Shown piece by piece: positions 57,067-59,816 of a stretch of DNA of 59,816 bases. Location: contig CADAOA010000003.1 of NCBI GenBank assembly GCA_902789435.1, positions 2,846 to 62,661 on the forward strand, read 5' to 3'. The notes below the pieces were generated by a model. That model made no database searches. It saw nothing but the letters and a program-made list of their open reading frames with translations, and was not told where the DNA came from. The stretch comes from an uncultured Bacteroidia bacterium (GTDB lineage Bacteria; Bacteroidota; Bacteroidia; Bacteroidales; UBA932). How positions within the stretch are numbered: position 1 is the stretch's first letter; every line of letters begins with the position of its first letter. The translations under genes and the position numbers were made by a program.

Positions 57067-57444
57067 ATGAAGATTTTTTGCCAGGAATGCGGAGCTGCAA
57101 ATGATCCGGGTAGCAAGGAGTGCAGGATTTGCCATGCCTCCCTGCCCCGCAATGACTCCAAGCCGGACTATGGGAAGTTCAACTTTGAAGCTTCTCCCGC
57201 TCCGGTAAAGGAGATACAGCCTCCAATATATTTACTTTGGAGTCTTGCGCTTACGTTTTGCTGCTGCTCTCCGCTTGCTATCCTGGCGATAATCTTCGGT
57301 CTCCAGTCCCACCTTGCATTCAAGAACAAGGATTATGAAAGAGCTGAGCGCAAATCGGAGTCAACCCGTATTGTTTTGATTTGGAGCACTGTCCTGGGAT
57401 TTGTCATGTGGATTGTCTTATTCGTGTCGGGAGTATTTGATTAA
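57067..57444 (+). CDS. zinc-ribbon CD225/dispanin-like membrane protein
   Basis: A 125-residue protein with a zinc ribbon (CQECGAANDPGSKECRICH, residues 4-22) and two membrane helices. The segment PPIYLLWSLALTFCCCSPLAILAIIFGLQSHLAFKNKDYERAERKSEST resembles the CD225/dispanin fold: a Cys-rich turn after the first helix, then a basic amphipathic loop. Bacterial CD225 proteins are common and unassigned. The next gene overlaps its end region in another frame, but its likely start is 4 bp after this stop. Confidence 0.78.
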   Translation: MKIFCQECGAANDPGSKECRICHASLPRNDSKPDYGKFNFEASPAPVKEIQPPIYLLWSLALTFCCCSPLAILAIIFGLQSHLAFKNKDYERAERKSESTRIVLIWSTVLGFVMWIVLFVSGVFD

Positions 57445-57448
57445 GCAG

Positions 57449-57814
57449 ATGGAGAGTCGGTTCAACAAAACAGAAAGATGGGGGATGTGGCTTTTCGGAC
57501 TGTTCATCGCCGGATGGCTGGGTCTTGCAGCTTATCTTTCACTTATTGGAGACACGAAGGTTTCCTTGAGGGAAAATGATTTAAGACGCATCCTTAACAG
57601 CGAGATCTATTCCTCGCAAGAGAATATACATCTACCGGAATCTGTGGATAAGGTCAGAATCGAGAGTGTCGATTCCATCTCTGCAGACGGCTATTTGCAC
57701 TACCAGTTCTCCTTCCGTGTAAAAAGCAAGGAAAACGGCAAAAGCTGGCATAGGGGAACAGTCGCCGAGAAAAATCTTGTTTTCAAGGATTTGACCTATA
57801 CTATGGCCGAGTGA
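57449..57814 (+). CDS. small single-pass membrane protein
   Basis: A 121-residue protein with one membrane helix (residues 14-34, LFGLFIAGWLGLAAYLSLIGD) and a periplasm-type beta-rich end. I do not recognise a family. I chose ATG 57449, which lies 4 bp after the zinc-ribbon gene, over the in-frame 57401 start that overlaps it. It is probably a partner of the zinc-ribbon gene and converges on the DUF4293 gene with no gap. Confidence 0.6.
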   Translation: MESRFNKTERWGMWLFGLFIAGWLGLAAYLSLIGDTKVSLRENDLRRILNSEIYSSQENIHLPESVDKVRIESVDSISADGYLHYQFSFRVKSKENGKSWHRGTVAEKNLVFKDLTYTMAE

Positions 57815-58222
57815 TCAGCCCTTCTTAGGGAGTTTCCCGTTCTTCTTGTCCTTGCGCAGGATTTTCATGAATTCCTCAGCTGCAATCGCTTTTCTGAGAA
57901 TGCCTATCACGATAATGTTGAGAATCACGCAGATTATCGGGAATATGGTTGAAACCGGGAACCTGACAACCTTGATATCCGAGAACCACAAAAGCCAGAC
58001 TATCCACACCTGATAAGCCAGAAGGATGATTGAACTGTAGACGCAGAGTCTGATCTGGATTTTCTTGTGGTGGATAAGGAACAGGTTTACCAGAGAAATC
58101 CCGAACGCCACTATTGTCAGCACCAGGAATGGAGGATAGGCCCTGTAGATTTCGCCGAACAGCATTATTGCAAGCAGAACTGCTGTAGCCAGTATCAGTG
58201 TCAGGTAATTTATCTTTTTCAT
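57815..58222 (-). CDS. DUF4293-like membrane protein
   Basis: A 135-residue protein with four hydrophobic helices and a charged C-terminus (AIAAEEFMKILRKDKKNGKLPKKG). Length, topology and the final ILRKAIAAEE region fit the Bacteroidetes DUF4293 family. No function known. ATG 58222 is preferred over the longer frame from 58276, since a TAAATTTG element (58235-58228) lies between. Confidence 0.6.
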   Translation of the reverse strand: MKKINYLTLILATAVLLAIMLFGEIYRAYPPFLVLTIVAFGISLVNLFLIHHKKIQIRLCVYSSIILLAYQVWIVWLLWFSDIKVVRFPVSTIFPIICVILNIIVIGILRKAIAAEEFMKILRKDKKNGKLPKKG

Positions 58223-58227
58223 CGAGG

Positions 58228-58235
58228 CAAATTTA
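58228..58235 (-). promoter_or_regulatory. -7 promoter element for the DUF4293-like gene
   Basis: Minus-strand TAAATTTG matches TAnnTTTG. It ends only 5 nt before ATG 58222, so the mRNA would be almost leaderless. Confidence 0.45.
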
Positions 58236-58246
58236 TAATTTTTTAC

Positions 58247-58254
58247 TAATTTTG
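58247..58254 (+). promoter_or_regulatory. -7 promoter element for the nucleoside phosphorylase gene
   Basis: TAATTTTG matches TAnnTTTG; start near 58258, about 19 nt before ATG 58277. Divergent from the element at 58228-58235. Confidence 0.5.
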
Positions 58255-58276
58255 AGAAAATTATAATGCTAACCAT

Positions 58277-59170
58277 ATGAAAACTTCAAAATCAAAAAAG
58301 ATTGCGGCTTCCGAGTTGCTTCTTAACGCCGACGGTTCCATATATCATCTTAATCTCCGTCCTGAAGAACTTGCTGATACGGTGATCCTTGTAGGGGATC
58401 CTGGCCGAGTTGCCATGATAGCCAAGCACATGACCGCCATAGAGTTTACCAAGCAGAGCCGCGAGTTCGTATCCACGACCGGACTTTATAAAGGCAAGAG
58501 GATAACCGTTCTTTCCACCGGTATCGGAACGGATAACATAGACATCGTTATGAACGAGCTGGATGCCGTTGCTAACATCGATTTCAATACCCGCAAGATC
58601 AAGGAGCAGAAGCGCAGCCTCACCCTTGTAAGGATCGGAACCAGCGGTGCCCTCCAGCCTGAGATTCCTCTGGGATCTTTTGTTCTGAGCCACTATTCCA
58701 TTGGTTGCGATGGACTTGTAAACTGGTATGCCAACCGCGACAGTGTCACCGACAAGGAAATCGAAAACGCCCTTGTTGAGCATATGGGCTGGGACCCGAA
58801 CCTTCCGAGACCTTACATCGTAAGAAACTCCGAGAGGCTCATCAAGGCTTTCCAGAGAAAAACCGTAAAGGGAATGACCATTTCCGCTCCTGGTTTCTTC
58901 GGTCCTCAAGGTCGTGTCCTGCGTCTTGGCCTGGCGATGCCAAAGATGAACGCCAAGTTCGAGAGCTTTGCGGCAAAGGGCTATAAAGTAACTAATTACG
59001 AGATGGAAGGCAGCGCCATCGCCGGCCTTGCAAAGGAGATGGGCCATGAGGCAATCACCGTTTGCTGCATCATCGCAAACAGATATGCAAAGGAGGCCAT
59101 CACAGACTACCATCCTTACATCGAAAAGCTGATAAAGATGGTTCTCGACACTCTTGTGAAACTTAAATAA
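58277..59170 (+). CDS. uridine phosphorylase-like nucleoside phosphorylase
   Basis: A 297-residue enzyme of the purine/uridine phosphorylase family, which splits nucleosides with phosphate. Motifs seen: ILVGDPGRVAMIA (about 37-49), STGIGTDNIDIVMNEL, LVRIGTSGALQPE (phosphate site), and YEMEGSAIAGLAKEMG (ribose-binding Glu-Met-Glu, about 240). The LNLRPEELADTV start and the length fit the uridine-phosphorylase-like branch of Bacteroidetes. Substrate choice is not certain. The proline dehydrogenase gene follows after 29 bp. Confidence 0.88.
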   Translation: MKTSKSKKIAASELLLNADGSIYHLNLRPEELADTVILVGDPGRVAMIAKHMTAIEFTKQSREFVSTTGLYKGKRITVLSTGIGTDNIDIVMNELDAVANIDFNTRKIKEQKRSLTLVRIGTSGALQPEIPLGSFVLSHYSIGCDGLVNWYANRDSVTDKEIENALVEHMGWDPNLPRPYIVRNSERLIKAFQRKTVKGMTISAPGFFGPQGRVLRLGLAMPKMNAKFESFAAKGYKVTNYEMEGSAIAGLAKEMGHEAITVCCIIANRYAKEAITDYHPYIEKLIKMVLDTLVKLK

Positions 59171-59199
59171 GACAACGAATCATACTAGACATAACCATT

Positions 59200-59816
59200 A
59201 TGGTAGATTTTAACAATCTTGAGGTTGCATTCTCATCCAAGAGCAAGTCTGAACTGAAGAATGCGCTGTTGCTTTTCAATACAATCAAGAGGCCCGGAAT
59301 GGTAAAGTTCCTCAAAGGCGCCTCAAATTTGGCCCTGAAGATAGGTTTCCCTATCGGTTGGGCTGTAAAACCAACTCTTTACAAGCAGTTTGTAGGCGGT
59401 GAGACTCTGGAAGACTGCAAGAAGACCATCGATCATCTGAAGAGTTTCAACGTAAAGTCCACTCTAGACTTTTCTGCCGAAGGCAAGCAGACTCCTGAAG
59501 GCATCCAGTACACCTTCGAGGAGACAATGCGTTCCATAGACTTTGCAAAGGGCAACCCTTCTCTTGCATACGCCGTTTTCAAGCCAAGCACTATCATCAC
59601 CGATGAACTTCTTGCCAAGGCTTCCGAGAAGAGAGAGCCTCTGACCGCTGAGGAGGAGAAGGAATTCAAGGCTTACCAGGAGAGATTTGCCGCATTCTGC
59701 AAGAGGGCCTATGACAACGATGTAAGGCTCATCATCGATGCGGAGGATTACTGCTTCCAGGATGCCATCGACGCCCAGACAGACGAGATGATGAGGCTCT
59801 ACAACAAGAAGAGGGC
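59200..59816 (+). CDS. proline dehydrogenase family protein, 3' end cut by window edge
   Basis: From ATG 59200 the frame stays open to the window end (205 codons). The visible N-terminal part has GWAVKPTLYKQFVGGETLEDCKKTIDHLKSFNVKSTLDFSAEGKQ, AYAVFKPSTIITDELL and VRLIIDAEDYCFQDAID, matching the early strands of the PRODH TIM barrel (FAD-dependent oxidation of proline to pyrroline-5-carboxylate). This is the stand-alone Bacteroidetes form, not fused PutA. The active-site C-terminal part lies outside. Confidence 0.85.
   Translation, partial: MVDFNNLEVAFSSKSKSELKNALLLFNTIKRPGMVKFLKGASNLALKIGFPIGWAVKPTLYKQFVGGETLEDCKKTIDHLKSFNVKSTLDFSAEGKQTPEGIQYTFEETMRSIDFAKGNPSLAYAVFKPSTIITDELLAKASEKREPLTAEEEKEFKAYQERFAAFCKRAYDNDVRLIIDAEDYCFQDAIDAQTDEMMRLYNKKR

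Overview
The window looks like ordinary chromosome from a Bacteroidales bacterium (gut-type Bacteroidetes; the family cannot be fixed from sequence reading alone). Supporting signs are a complete Na+-translocating NADH:quinone reductase operon (nqrABCDEF), Bacteroidetes-only families (DUF4290, DUF4293, DUF3822-like, DUF4493/DUF6359, BACON, FISUMP and Big_2 lipoproteins), the FtsK-LolA gene pair, near absence of Shine-Dalgarno sites, and many copies of the Bacteroidetes -7 promoter element TAnnTTTG, two of them with a well-spaced -33 TTTG.

Layout. 1-8180: a truncated membrane protein, DUF4290, ftsK, a LolA-like carrier, a Nudix hydrolase, pyrE, an SRPBCC protein and an RsmF-type rRNA methyltransferase. 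8168-10977: a secreted aminopeptidase C and a glutamine synthetase gene broken by an internal out-of-frame deletion. 11108-16930: the nqr operon on the minus strand, closed by a hairpin terminator. 17032-19431: a UvrD/PcrA helicase. 19635-20849: a DUF4493/DUF6359 lipoprotein.

20870-26040 is an AT-rich accessory island. It holds a toxin-antitoxin-like pair on the plus strand and a 440-bp gene-free stretch with perfect inverted repeats. On the minus strand are two paralogous Big_2/FISUMP lipoproteins bracketing a RES-domain protein. Upstream of these, on the same strand, is a candidate structured RNA of about 270 nt with its own promoter and terminator. This is the most promising place for an undescribed system.

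26205-32743: a zinc-ribbon protein, a WbpD-like acetyltransferase, a LysR regulator, an XRE-cupin regulator paired with an acyl-CoA synthetase, a secreted M64 peptidase with BACON and FN3 modules, and tRNA-Asp. 32798-45228: rsmD and two partners, a DHH phosphoesterase, two FKBP-like lipoproteins, mazG, a TcdA/ThiF-like protein, a GNAT protein, prfA, uvrA, a FabZ-like hotdog protein and a secreted endonuclease/exonuclease/phosphatase. 45212-50331: a RelA/SpoT protein with a degraded hydrolase site, uvrB, and an M28 peptidase lacking its catalytic Glu pair. 50411-59816: a TPR protein, a metallophosphoesterase, a lipoprotein, an S9 peptidase, three small membrane proteins, a nucleoside phosphorylase and the start of a proline dehydrogenase.

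Functionally the window mixes cell division (FtsK), sodium-coupled respiration (Nqr), DNA repair (UvrA, UvrB, UvrD), translation (RF1, RsmD, RsmF, tRNA-Asp), nucleotide metabolism and pool cleaning (PyrE, Nudix, MazG, nucleoside phosphorylase), stringent response, and a set of exported peptidases (C1, M64, M28, S9) that fits a peptide-using gut or fermentative lifestyle.
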